From Planctomycetes bacterium RBG_16_41_13 (lineage in GTDB: Bacteria; Planctomycetota; Brocadiia; Brocadiales; Brocadiaceae), in the NCBI GenBank assembly GCA_001828295.1, contig MHYI01000129.1:1-6078 (forward strand): a stretch of 6,078 nt of DNA. The letters are read 5' to 3'. The translations under genes were made by a program, and so were the position numbers. The notes under the pieces were generated by a model. It made no database searches. It saw nothing but the letters and a program-made list of their open reading frames with translations, and was not told the DNA's origin. Position 1 is the first letter of the stretch; each line of letters opens with the position of its first letter. This document shows positions 1 through 5,869 of this stretch, piece after piece.

Positions 1-2
1 TG

Positions 3-902
3 CCTAAGGTTCAAACGGTAACTACCAAGGTATCCGGCGGTGCTCCGTTTTCGGGGGGAGGTGTTCCCGGAATGCAGGCAAATCTTAACTTATCGCAATC
101 AAGTATGCTTCAGTCCTCCGGTTCTTCGGAAGAGGAGGAAACTGCGCAGACGCAATATGAATTAAGCAAGGTAGAACGTATGGTTTCAGACCACGGGGCG
201 AATTTGAAAAGATTGTCCGTTGCGGTTCTTGTTGATGGCAAGTATGAAAAAATTGCGTCCGAAGACGGAAAAATACAACAAACGTATGTTGCCAGAAACA
301 GTGAGGAAATGAAGGGAATTGCTTCTCTTGTAAAACAGGCGCTGGGGGTAAATATGGTTTCCCGCAATGATAGTTTTGAGATACAAAATGTACCGTTTTT
401 TGAACCTGATTATGCAGAGGAAGAGGCGTTTTTAAAGAAGGAACAGCAAAAAGAATTTATGTTAAAACTGGCAAAAAACGGTTCGCTTGGCATAACCGTT
501 TTGATGTTTCTGATGTTTATGCTGCGAAGCATGAAGAAGATTAAAAAGAAGTCGGCATCTTCGGTTGAAATGGAGCACGTTTCAGCTACGGGAAAGTCAG
601 GAAAGCCAGGTAAGCAAGGATTTGCCAAAATGCAGCATGACGATGCAACAGGGAGGAATAAACTGTTTGAAGAATTACGCATAAGCAAAGAGCGGCAAGG
701 CATCCAATACACAAAGGAGGAATTGGAAGCGGCAGTAGAAGAAATGCTGGCGATGGAAGAGTCGGAAAATCCTGAAGAAATAATGGAAGGAATGAAACGA
801 GAGAAAAAACGAAAATTAATACTCGGACAAATGCATAAGGATACCGATCTTACCTCTACAGCATTAAAGAGGTGGATAGAAGGAGAATATATCTCATCGT
901 AA
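3..902 (+). CDS. fliF: Flagellar MS-ring protein FliF, C-terminal part (5' truncated by window edge)
   Basis: The reading frame is open from base 3, so the ATG at 72 is internal, not the start. Codons 3-71 read into the conserved glycine/proline-rich GVPGMQANLNL segment of the FliF periplasmic region, where the family usually has GxPGxxSN. Family-typical ring-building sequence follows: QYELSKVERMVSDHGANLKR, then RLSVAVLVDG, and a helix ending in FEIQNVPF. A second transmembrane helix lies at about 480-527 (GITVLMFLMFML), followed by a basic stop-transfer stretch. The remaining ~124 residues are cytoplasmic and charged. They end in DLTSTALKRWIEGE, matching the FliF tail helix (family form ..QVIRTWL..) that docks on the FliG N-domain. 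FliF is the inner-membrane ring that houses the export gate and carries the rotor. About 300 residues are visible of a usual ~530-560. Four consecutive in-frame stops close the gene, and fliG follows only after a 380-bp repeat-filled gap. Confidence 0.94.
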   Translation, partial: PKVQTVTTKVSGGAPFSGGGVPGMQANLNLSQSSMLQSSGSSEEEETAQTQYELSKVERMVSDHGANLKRLSVAVLVDGKYEKIASEDGKIQQTYVARNSEEMKGIASLVKQALGVNMVSRNDSFEIQNVPFFEPDYAEEEAFLKKEQQKEFMLKLAKNGSLGITVLMFLMFMLRSMKKIKKKSASSVEMEHVSATGKSGKPGKQGFAKMQHDDATGRNKLFEELRISKERQGIQYTKEELEAAVEEMLAMEESENPEEIMEGMKREKKRKLILGQMHKDTDLTSTALKRWIEGEYISS

Positions 903-925
903 TAATAGTAAGATTTTCATGACAA

Positions 926-1028
926 TCGGCAGTCGGCAGTCGGCAATCTACAATCTACAATCGGCAATCGGCAATCGGCAATCTACAATCGGCAGATTGC
1001 AGATTGTGGATTGGAGATTGTAGATTAT
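926..1028. repeat. 7-bp tandem array (TCGGCAR / TCTACAA) that switches orientation
   Basis: Fifteen contiguous heptads can be laid out. Ten direct units occupy 926-995: TCGGCAG twice, TCGGCAA, TCTACAA twice, TCGGCAA three times, TCTACAA and TCGGCAG. From 994 the sequence continues as the opposite-strand version: AGATTGC, AGATTGT, GGATTGG, AGATTGT, AGATTAT. The two halves are thus inverted. For example, AATCTACAATCT at 945-956 is a perfect 12-bp inverted match to AGATTGTAGATT at 1015-1026. Two unit flavours (CGGC core and CTAC core) are interspersed. The 7-bp period does not fit a coding sequence, and the units have no spacers, so this is not CRISPR. Confidence 0.93.
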
Positions 1029-1127
1029 AGACGGTGGAAGATAGAAATTATTATAAAAACCTCAACTTATTGAGAAGTTACCAAACTTGTTTGTCCGTGT
1101 GCATTATTGTTATCCCCTGTTTCATAA

Positions 1128-1230
1128 TATACCTTACAGGGTCACAAATTACGAAATGTAGAGCGAAGAGTCTCTTCGCTCTGCAACAGCAACTTTTAAG
1201 AAATCACAATTTGTGAGCCCGTAAGGTATA
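1128..1230. mobile_element. 103-bp MITE-like palindromic element with 23-bp terminal inverted repeats
   Basis: The ends 1128-1150 (TATACCTTAC then AGGGTCACAAATT) and 1208-1230 (AATTTGTGAGCCC then GTAAGGTATA) are inverted repeats matching at 21 of 23 positions. In the middle is a second palindrome, AGAGCGAAGAG at 1160-1170 against CTCTTCGCTCT at 1172-1182 around a single T. The outer sequence reads TA-TACC...GGTA-TA, so a TA target duplication of the IS630/Tc1-mariner kind is possible but cannot be proven from one copy. It contains no transposase. In RNA it could fold into a long hairpin with an inner hairpin and so affect fliG expression. It may alternatively be a REP-type palindrome. Confidence 0.72.
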
Positions 1231-1282
1231 ATCCGTCAACACTCTTTTTTATTTTGATAAAAGAACAGGATATTATATTGAT

Positions 1283-2311
1283 ATGAAAACGAAATTGAAC
1301 TTGTCAGGCATACAAAAGGCAGCAATTGCCTTGTCGATACTTGATCCTGATGTCGCTTCGGAAATACTTAAGACCTTTGATGAGAATCAGATTGTGGCGG
1401 TATCCGCTGAAATTACCCGTATGGAAAATGTGGATAATGAGATCGTGGACGCCGTTTTGGATGAACTCCGGCAGGAAATGAAACTTTGCGGCGGCCTGGT
1501 GGAGCATGATAAAAATGCCTTTAGAAAAGTGCTTGAAAAAGCGATTGGGGCGGACAAAAGTGATGATATCATAGCGAATGTGGAGCAGGGGGTGATGCTC
1601 CCCACGCCTTTTTCCAATTTAAAAGATGTTTCAGACGATGAATACATGCGGTTGTTGATAGGAGAACACCCGCAAACGATTGCACTCATATTATCATATA
1701 CGGAACCGGAACGCGCTTCCAGGCTGTTGTCCAGATTTCCCCTGGAAGCACAATCTGATATTATCATGAGGATCGCAACGCTCGAACTCCCTCCGATAAG
1801 TTTAATTACCAAGGTAAACGAGGTAGTTATGGCAAAGATAAAAACGGAAGGAAGAAGACGAAAGACGCCTGCGAAGAAAAGGCATAAATTTGCATCGGAG
1901 ATTATTGGCGGGCTGGAGGGCGGAGTGGATAAGGATGTGATTGAACAAATAAGCCGTAGAAATCCAGAGCTTGCTGAAGAAATAAAGAAGTTGATGTTTA
2001 CTTTTGATGATATGATTTTTGTTATTGATGAAGCGTTTAGGAAAATACTTACGGAAGTGGATATAAATGTTATTGCGCTGGCATTAAAAACGGCGAACGA
2101 AGAGGTTCAGACAAAGTTTTTCAAAAATATGTCAAAACGTATTGGCGAGACGGTAAGGGAAGAAAGAGAGCTGTTGGGGCCGAGATTGCTGTCCGAGGTG
2201 CAGAGCGCACAATTGCAGATTGTAGAGGCGGTAAAGCGGCTGGAAGCAAAGGGAGAAAATGTTATTCAAAAGAAGGGGGGGTCTTCCGGCAAGGACGATA
2301 AATTAGTATGA
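1283..2311 (+). CDS. fliG: Flagellar motor switch protein FliG
   Basis: The protein has 342 residues (family usually ~330-340). The N-domain, residues 1-105, opens with LSGIQKAAIALSILDPD and binds the FliF tail. The middle domain carries the EHPQ signature at 128-131 (EHPQTIALILSY) and contacts FliM. The C-domain (about 205-325) contains NPELAEEIKKLMFTFDD and ALALKTANEEVQTKFFKNMS, the surface that meets the stator. By alignment from memory with E. coli K264, R281, D288, D289 and R297, the torque residues are K269, R286, E293 and E294. The R297 position is Leu302 with Arg shifted to 301. The M-C linker (187-203) is unusually basic, RRRKTPAKKRHK. The start is an ATG with a weak AGGA 12 nt upstream, and it gives the expected N-terminus. 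The stop overlaps the fliH start (ATGA), implying translational coupling. A G7 run sits near the 3' end at 2275-2281. Confidence 0.98.
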   Translation: MKTKLNLSGIQKAAIALSILDPDVASEILKTFDENQIVAVSAEITRMENVDNEIVDAVLDELRQEMKLCGGLVEHDKNAFRKVLEKAIGADKSDDIIANVEQGVMLPTPFSNLKDVSDDEYMRLLIGEHPQTIALILSYTEPERASRLLSRFPLEAQSDIIMRIATLELPPISLITKVNEVVMAKIKTEGRRRKTPAKKRHKFASEIIGGLEGGVDKDVIEQISRRNPELAEEIKKLMFTFDDMIFVIDEAFRKILTEVDINVIALALKTANEEVQTKFFKNMSKRIGETVREERELLGPRLLSEVQSAQLQIVEAVKRLEAKGENVIQKKGGSSGKDDKLV

Positions 2312-3012
2312 AAACCGGGAAGCGCGTCTATTCTTCACCTGTTATAAAGGGCGTGAAAGTTATAGAGACTGTAATACCTCATTCTCATAAAAAGCAAATA
2401 AACACGCTTAAAACAGAAGAAGGGTTAATAAATATAAAAGAAGAAGAAGAAAAGCTGAAAGAACTTGAATTCGCAAAGGAAAATGAATTAAGGGCGTTAA
2501 AAGAACAAGAAATCAGACTGGTGAGAGAAGAAGCCTTCAAAGAGGGGAAACTCTCTGCGGAAAAGGAGTTTCAATCAGAGGTAGAAAAGACAAAAAAAAA
2601 ATATGCAGCATTGATCACACTGCTTGAGGATGCGGTGAAACAATTAACGGAGAAAAGAGAAATAATCTGGAAGGACTCCGAATCGGAGATCATACATTTC
2701 GTATTGGCAGTTGCGAATAAAGTTGTTGGTTATGAAATCGGCGAAAATGGCGCCAGCATTATAAAACACGTTGTCGCAGAGGCTCTTTCTTACGTTGGGA
2801 ATAATAAGATCGTCTCCTTGCGTCTTTCACCGGAGGATTATAAACGGTTTACGGCCGAAGACGCAGGGATAAAGGATTTTAGCATAAAAATCATAGAGGA
2901 TAAAATGATATCAGCCGGCGGTTGTGTTGTGGAAACAGATTTTGGCGATGTTGAAAGCTTGCTTGAAACACGGTGGGAAGAAATTAAAAAATCTGTAGGG
3001 GAAAAAGAGTGA
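2308..3012 (+). CDS. fliH: Flagellar assembly protein FliH
   Basis: FliH is the cytosolic partner of the export ATPase FliI: it tethers FliI to the C-ring and export gate and holds it in check, much like a V/F-ATPase peripheral stalk. The protein has 234 residues. A divergent basic N-terminus (1-35) is followed by a long charged coiled coil (about 40-118, rich in E and K). It contains EEAFKEGKLSAEKEF, a worn form of the glycine-spaced segment common in FliH. The C-terminal FliH domain (about 120-230) includes FVLAVANKVVGYE and the signature ISAGGCVVETDFGDVESLL (201-219). The start ATG overlaps the fliG stop by four bases, with AAGGA 12 nt upstream. The end overlaps the fliI start as TGATG. 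A run of ten A residues (2592-2601) encodes part of KTKKKY in the coiled coil and is a possible slippage site. Confidence 0.95.
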   Translation: MKTGKRVYSSPVIKGVKVIETVIPHSHKKQINTLKTEEGLINIKEEEEKLKELEFAKENELRALKEQEIRLVREEAFKEGKLSAEKEFQSEVEKTKKKYAALITLLEDAVKQLTEKREIIWKDSESEIIHFVLAVANKVVGYEIGENGASIIKHVVAEALSYVGNNKIVSLRLSPEDYKRFTAEDAGIKDFSIKIIEDKMISAGGCVVETDFGDVESLLETRWEEIKKSVGEKE

Positions 3013-4331
3013 TGGCCACGCAATGCATTGATTTTGCTTTGCACAAAAAAAAGGTATCGGAATCGGTGTTAGTTCAACGCACCGGAAGGGTTGCCCATAT
3101 AGCAGGTTTGGTAATAGAATCAAACGGACCTTCTGTTCCTGTAGGAGAACTATGTTACATACATTCCAATAATGGAGAAACGCCAATACCGGCAGAGGTG
3201 GTAGGATTTAAAGAAAAAAGGATTCTCCTTATGCCCATCGGGGAACTTGAGAGAATAGGCCCGGGAAACAGAGTAACCGCTTCAGGCTCGCAGTTAACAG
3301 TGGGCGTGGGAATGGGGCTAATGGGAAGAATCTTAGGGGGACTGGGAGAGCCGATGGATGGAAAAGGGCCGTTAAACGTTGAAGAAAGGGTATCCATTTA
3401 TAATTCTCCCCCGGATCCTTTGACCAGAAGCAGGATAAAAGAGGTGTTGGAGACAGGTGTACGGGCAATAGACGGCATGCTTACCTTCGGGCAGGGACAG
3501 AGATTGGGAATTTTTGCCGGGAGCGGCGTAGGGAAAAGTACCTTAATGGGCATGATTGCCAGGAATTCCGGAGCGGAGGTTAATGTTATTGCGCTTATTG
3601 GCGAACGCGGAAGAGAAGTCCGGGAGTTTATTGAAAAAAATCTCGGAGAAGAAGGCATGAAAAAATCGGTAATTGTATCGGTTACTTCTGACAAACCTGC
3701 TTTATTAAGGGTAAAGGGTGCTTATATCGCTTCCAGTGTGGCGGAATATTTCAGAGATCGTGGCATGCGGGTATTACTCATGATGGATTCCGTTACAAGA
3801 TTTGCCAATGCACAAAGGGAAATTGGGCTGGCAATAGGAGAACCCCCGACCTCAAAGGGCTATACCCCTTCAGTGTTCGCTTTATTGCCAAAGCTTCTGG
3901 AGAGAAGCGGCACGGGCACGAAAGGCAGCATCACTGGTATATATACGGTATTGGTGGATGGCGATGATATGAATGAACCCATTGCCGACGCCGTAAGGGG
4001 TATTCTTGACGGACATGTGGTGTTGTCAAGGGCAATGGCGTCCCAAAACCACTATCCCGCCATTGATATCCTGGAAAGCGTCAGCCGGTGTATGGATGAC
4101 ATCATTACCGGTGAACACAGGAAGGCTTCGCAGATGTTAAAGGCAATATATGCAACGTATAAAGAAGCTGAAGATATGATAAATATCGGGGCGTACGCAA
4201 AGGGGAGCAACAAGAAAATTGATTATGCCCTATCAGTCATAGATGCTATAAACGAGTATCTTAAACAGGATATGACCACAAATGGTAATTTTAACGAATC
4301 CATTTCGAAATTATCGGCATTGTTTAAATAA
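3012..4331 (+). CDS. fliI: Flagellum-specific type III export ATPase FliI
   Basis: FliI is the ATPase of the flagellar type III export apparatus, a homologue of F1-ATPase alpha/beta subunits that forms a hexamer under the FlhA/FlhB gate. Numbered from the ATG at 3012 the protein has 439 residues, the normal length. It shows the N-terminal beta-barrel (about 20-90), Walker A GSGVGKST (170-177), catalytic Glu198 in IGERGRE, Walker B RVLLMMDSVTRFA with Asp259, and the family segments GEPPTSKGYTPSVFALLPKL and TVLVDGDDMNEPIAD. The C-terminal helical domain contains KASQMLKAIYATYKEAEDMI. A GTG three bases upstream (3009) is also in frame. I prefer ATG because it makes the common TGATG coupling with fliH and sits 10 nt from AGGGG (2997-3001). 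No inactivating change is seen. A 181-bp repeat-rich gap follows before fliJ. Confidence 0.98.
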   Translation: MATQCIDFALHKKKVSESVLVQRTGRVAHIAGLVIESNGPSVPVGELCYIHSNNGETPIPAEVVGFKEKRILLMPIGELERIGPGNRVTASGSQLTVGVGMGLMGRILGGLGEPMDGKGPLNVEERVSIYNSPPDPLTRSRIKEVLETGVRAIDGMLTFGQGQRLGIFAGSGVGKSTLMGMIARNSGAEVNVIALIGERGREVREFIEKNLGEEGMKKSVIVSVTSDKPALLRVKGAYIASSVAEYFRDRGMRVLLMMDSVTRFANAQREIGLAIGEPPTSKGYTPSVFALLPKLLERSGTGTKGSITGIYTVLVDGDDMNEPIADAVRGILDGHVVLSRAMASQNHYPAIDILESVSRCMDDIITGEHRKASQMLKAIYATYKEAEDMINIGAYAKGSNKKIDYALSVIDAINEYLKQDMTTNGNFNESISKLSALFK

Positions 4332-4346
4332 GGTCACGGTATTATT

Positions 4347-4383
4347 GGTGTATTCGGCGTAAAAACCAACGCCTTAATCCACC
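4347..4383. repeat. Imperfect palindrome after fliI
   Basis: GGCGT (4356-4360) pairs with ACGCC (4369-4373). Outside it, ATT/AAT and GGTG/CACC also pair around a small internal bulge and one mismatch. The right half, ACGCCTTAATCCACC, continues into CTAC. This resembles a dispersed intergenic motif of the GTAGGGTGGATTAAGG type that I have seen in several bacterial genomes (from memory, not verified). It has no T-run, so it is not a terminator by itself. A second, 7-bp hairpin follows at 4389-4395 / 4403-4409 (TAACTGC / GCAGTTA). Confidence 0.5.
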
Positions 4384-4415
4384 CTACATAACTGCGCTCT
4401 TTGCAGTTAACACTG

Positions 4416-4455
4416 GGCGGGTTCAGGTTTGCAACCTGAACCCGCCGAGGTTTTT
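4416..4455 (+). terminator. Perfect 14-bp GC-rich hairpin with T-run, candidate Rho-independent terminator
   Basis: GGCGGGTTCAGGTT (4416-4429) is perfectly complementary to AACCTGAACCCGCC (4433-4446) around a TGC loop. GAGG then precedes five T residues (4451-4455). The stem is strong enough to stop or pause polymerase after fliI. The four-base gap between stem and T-run, and the near-palindromic regularity, leave open that it is a dispersed repeat rather than a dedicated terminator. If it terminates efficiently, fliJ and the next gene need readthrough or their own promoter, and I could not find a convincing one. Confidence 0.5.
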
Positions 4456-4456
4456 A

Positions 4457-4484
4457 TTCGTGCCCTTCGTTCTTCGTGGTTAAA
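4457..4484. repeat. Degenerate CTTCGTG-type tandem motif
   Basis: The stretch reads TTCGTG-CCCTTCGT-TCTTCGTGG-TTAA, three imperfect repeats of a CTTCGTG-like unit. On the other strand this is ACCACGAAGAACGAAGG, the form often found scattered between genes in environmental genomes (from memory). It lies between the hairpin and fliJ and has no open reading frame of note. Confidence 0.5.
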
Positions 4485-4512
4485 CTCTTTTTGGTTGCGG
4501 CTATGCTAAGCT

Positions 4513-4977
4513 ATGAAATTTAGTTTTAAATTCCAAAAATTACTTGATATTGAAAAATGTAAAGAAGAAGAGATTTCCAAAGAGTTAAAAACTGCGCAAA
4601 AAAAACTCCAGGAAGAAAAGAAGATGGAGTTATTGCTAAAATCCCTGCTTGAAACAAGGCAGACCGAAATGACAAAGATGCTGCAGACGTATGCGGATGC
4701 ATCGACATTTGTTTTGTTTGAGTCGTATTTTGCCAGTCTTAATCGTGACATTATTGCCCAACAATCAAAAATAAAAAAAATTTCTGAAGAGTTGGAGCAA
4801 GTAAGGCAAAAATTATTAGCTGTTTTTAAAAAAAGAAAGTTGCTGGAAAAACTAAGGGAAAGGCATAAAAAGGAATTCGATGATCAGGAGAAACGCCTTG
4901 AAATTAAGAAACTGGACGAGATAGCAACCTCTCGATTTTATCACAAACACATCAGGGAAAAGGATGTACTGGAATAA
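4513..4977 (+). CDS. fliJ: Flagellar export protein FliJ
   Basis: FliJ is a small coiled-coil protein that inserts into the FliI hexamer like the gamma stalk of F1-ATPase, contacts FlhA and recycles export chaperones. This protein has 154 residues (family ~140-150) and is almost entirely helical and charged. It opens with the family-typical FKFQKLLDIEKCKEEE. It has a hydrophobic-tipped middle (YADASTFVLFESYFASLNRD, about 56-75), where the family often has a similar Y-x-x-x-L segment. It ends with RKLLEKLRERHKKEF and LDEIATSRFYHK, matching the FliJ C-terminal signature LDExAxxRF. Position directly before a MotE/YlxF-type gene supports the call. No clear Shine-Dalgarno precedes the ATG. A seven-codon frame (4503-4523) starts just upstream and overlaps the start. 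Sequence conservation in FliJ is low, so position and the end motif carry much of the identification. Confidence 0.92.
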   Translation: MKFSFKFQKLLDIEKCKEEEISKELKTAQKKLQEEKKMELLLKSLLETRQTEMTKMLQTYADASTFVLFESYFASLNRDIIAQQSKIKKISEELEQVRQKLLAVFKKRKLLEKLRERHKKEFDDQEKRLEIKKLDEIATSRFYHKHIREKDVLE

Positions 4978-4986
4978 TCAATTTAT

Positions 4987-4990
4987 GGAG
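4987..4990 (+). promoter_or_regulatory. Shine-Dalgarno GGAG of the MotE/YlxF-like gene
   Basis: GGAG lies eight bases before the ATG at 4999, the best-placed ribosome binding site in the window. It fixes that start and contrasts with fliJ, which has none that I can see. Confidence 0.75.
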
Positions 4991-4998
4991 ATTATACT

Positions 4999-5724
4999 AT
5001 GAAGCTTCCGATTAACAAAAAAATGCTGATGATGGCCGGAGTGGGAATGGTCGTTCTGGGAGGCGCCGCATATTGGTTTCTTTTTATGAAGGGGAAAGCC
5101 CCTGTACCGGAACCGGAAGCGCAGGAAGTATCTCAGGAGAATATCGATGCGCCAGCGGCAGATACTGCCGGCGGAGAAGGGAAAGAAGCAAAGAATTTGC
5201 ATACGAGCAAGCTGCCTTCCGTCTATAAATCGAACGCAGCAAAGGTGTTTAAACCCTTGTCATCAAGCGAAGTCTCAAAGATGATAAATGAAATAACAGA
5301 AGAAAAACGCGAATGCAATAAAAAGAAGGAACTCCTGGATCTTAGGGAAAAAATGCTTGAATCACTACGCGCCGACCTTGAAAAAGAGCGATATGAAATT
5401 GAAACACTCAGGGAAGAGTTGAATAAGGCGTTTGAGTTGATAACCGCAAGAATGCAGGAATTAAAGAAGGAGACTATTCAATTTGATGATATCGAATCGA
5501 AGAATATCAAGAAGTTGGCCGAGGTTTATGAGGGAATGAAACCTCAAAAGGCTGCCATGATTTTAAAGGAAATGGACGAGGAGACCGCGGTAAAACTGTT
5601 AACAATGATGGATAAAAAAACATCTGCAAAAATATTGGAATCTGTTACTCCGTTTCTTGCGGTAAAGCTTAGCGAAAAGCTGAAATTGCTTGAAGATGGG
5701 GCACGGAGCAGTGGAAACCAATAA
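4999..5724 (+). CDS. MotE/YlxF/FlbB-family flagellar protein (N-terminal TM, coiled coil, MgtE-like C-terminal domain)
   Basis: The protein has 241 residues. Residues 1-8 are basic and residues 10-30 (LMMAGVGMVVLGGAAYWFLFM) form one membrane helix. A Pro/Glu/Ala-rich linker follows (about 33-65). A long charged coiled coil spans about 86-158. The C-terminal domain (about 160-230) contains VYEGMKPQKAAMILKEMDEE and MMDKKTSAKILESV, the repeat pattern of the MgtE N-terminal / MotE domain that also resembles FliG helices. Known relatives include rhizobial MotE (periplasmic chaperone of MotC), Bacillus YlxF after fliJ, and spirochaete FlbB, which organises the motor collar. The slot right after fliJ favours the YlxF/FlbB type. 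The exact role and topology here are inferred. It starts 21 bp after fliJ with a good GGAG, so it is probably co-transcribed with fliJ. The usual next gene, fliK, is not in the window. Confidence 0.87.
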   Translation: MKLPINKKMLMMAGVGMVVLGGAAYWFLFMKGKAPVPEPEAQEVSQENIDAPAADTAGGEGKEAKNLHTSKLPSVYKSNAAKVFKPLSSSEVSKMINEITEEKRECNKKKELLDLREKMLESLRADLEKERYEIETLREELNKAFELITARMQELKKETIQFDDIESKNIKKLAEVYEGMKPQKAAMILKEMDEETAVKLLTMMDKKTSAKILESVTPFLAVKLSEKLKLLEDGARSSGNQ

Positions 5725-5780
5725 GGGCGGAGATTTTTTTTCTGCATTTATTTTAATAAAGTGATAAAACATTTTAATAG

Positions 5781-5811
5781 TTCACCGCAAAGACGCAAAG
5801 GACGCAAAGGA
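5781..5811. repeat. CGCAAAG tandem motif
   Basis: The sequence TTCACCGCAAAGACGCAAAGG continues as ACGCAAAGGA, three near-identical copies of a 9-10 bp unit (CGCAAAGA, CGCAAAGG, CGCAAAGG) after ACC. It is built like the CACGAAG motif upstream of fliJ read on the other strand. It is a widespread intergenic motif of environmental genomes as I remember it, with function unknown. Confidence 0.65.
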
Positions 5812-5833
5812 AAACTTAAAATGATAAAAGAGG

Positions 5834-5857
5834 GTAACACTTTAGTTTTTTGAAAAA
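5834..5857 (+). repeat. 24-bp direct repeat, copy 1
   Basis: GTAACACTTTAG followed by TTTTTTGAAAAA matches copy 2 (5936-5959) at 22 of 24 positions, spaced 102 bp start to start. The pair brackets a two-hairpin segment, suggesting a duplicated module or the edges of an inserted element. Confidence 0.75.
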
Positions 5858-5869
5858 TCCGTCCATGCT

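Larger units (their letters stand above)
903..1282. other. Gene-free fliF-fliG junction filled with repeats
   Basis: This 380-bp gap separates two genes that are normally adjacent or overlapping. It holds a heptad tandem array (926-1028), about 100 bp of AT-rich sequence with only weak 5-bp inverted repeats, and a palindromic MITE-like element (1128-1230). The last 52 bp form an AT-rich leader to fliG. The open frame at 1034-1216 crosses the palindromic element and has no family resemblance I can see, so I do not call it a gene. No convincing -35/-10 pair was found upstream of fliG. Confidence 0.8.

Noticed and set aside
72..74. ATG as the start of the first gene
   Set aside because: The frame is open upstream to base 3 and encodes conserved FliF sequence, so this Met is internal.
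926..1028. CRISPR array
   Set aside because: The units are 7 bp and contiguous, with no spacers.
1034..1216. 60-residue open frame in the fliF-fliG gap
   Set aside because: It runs through the MITE-like palindrome, has no ribosome site and no recognisable domain, and its middle merely translates the hairpin.
1252..1282. Promoter for fliG (TTGATA with TATTAT)
   Set aside because: The boxes are only about 11 bp apart, too close for a sigma-70 promoter. The AT-rich leader gives chance matches.
3155..3694. Minus-strand open frames inside fliI and elsewhere
   Set aside because: They are shadows of strongly conserved + strand genes and show no family motifs.
4480..4507. Promoter for fliJ (TTAAAC, 16 bp, TATGCT)
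   Set aside because: It is a poor match to both boxes, and the -10 would lie almost on the fliJ start codon.
5734..5741. T8 run as an intrinsic terminator after the MotE/YlxF-like gene
   Set aside because: No adequate GC-rich inverted repeat precedes it.
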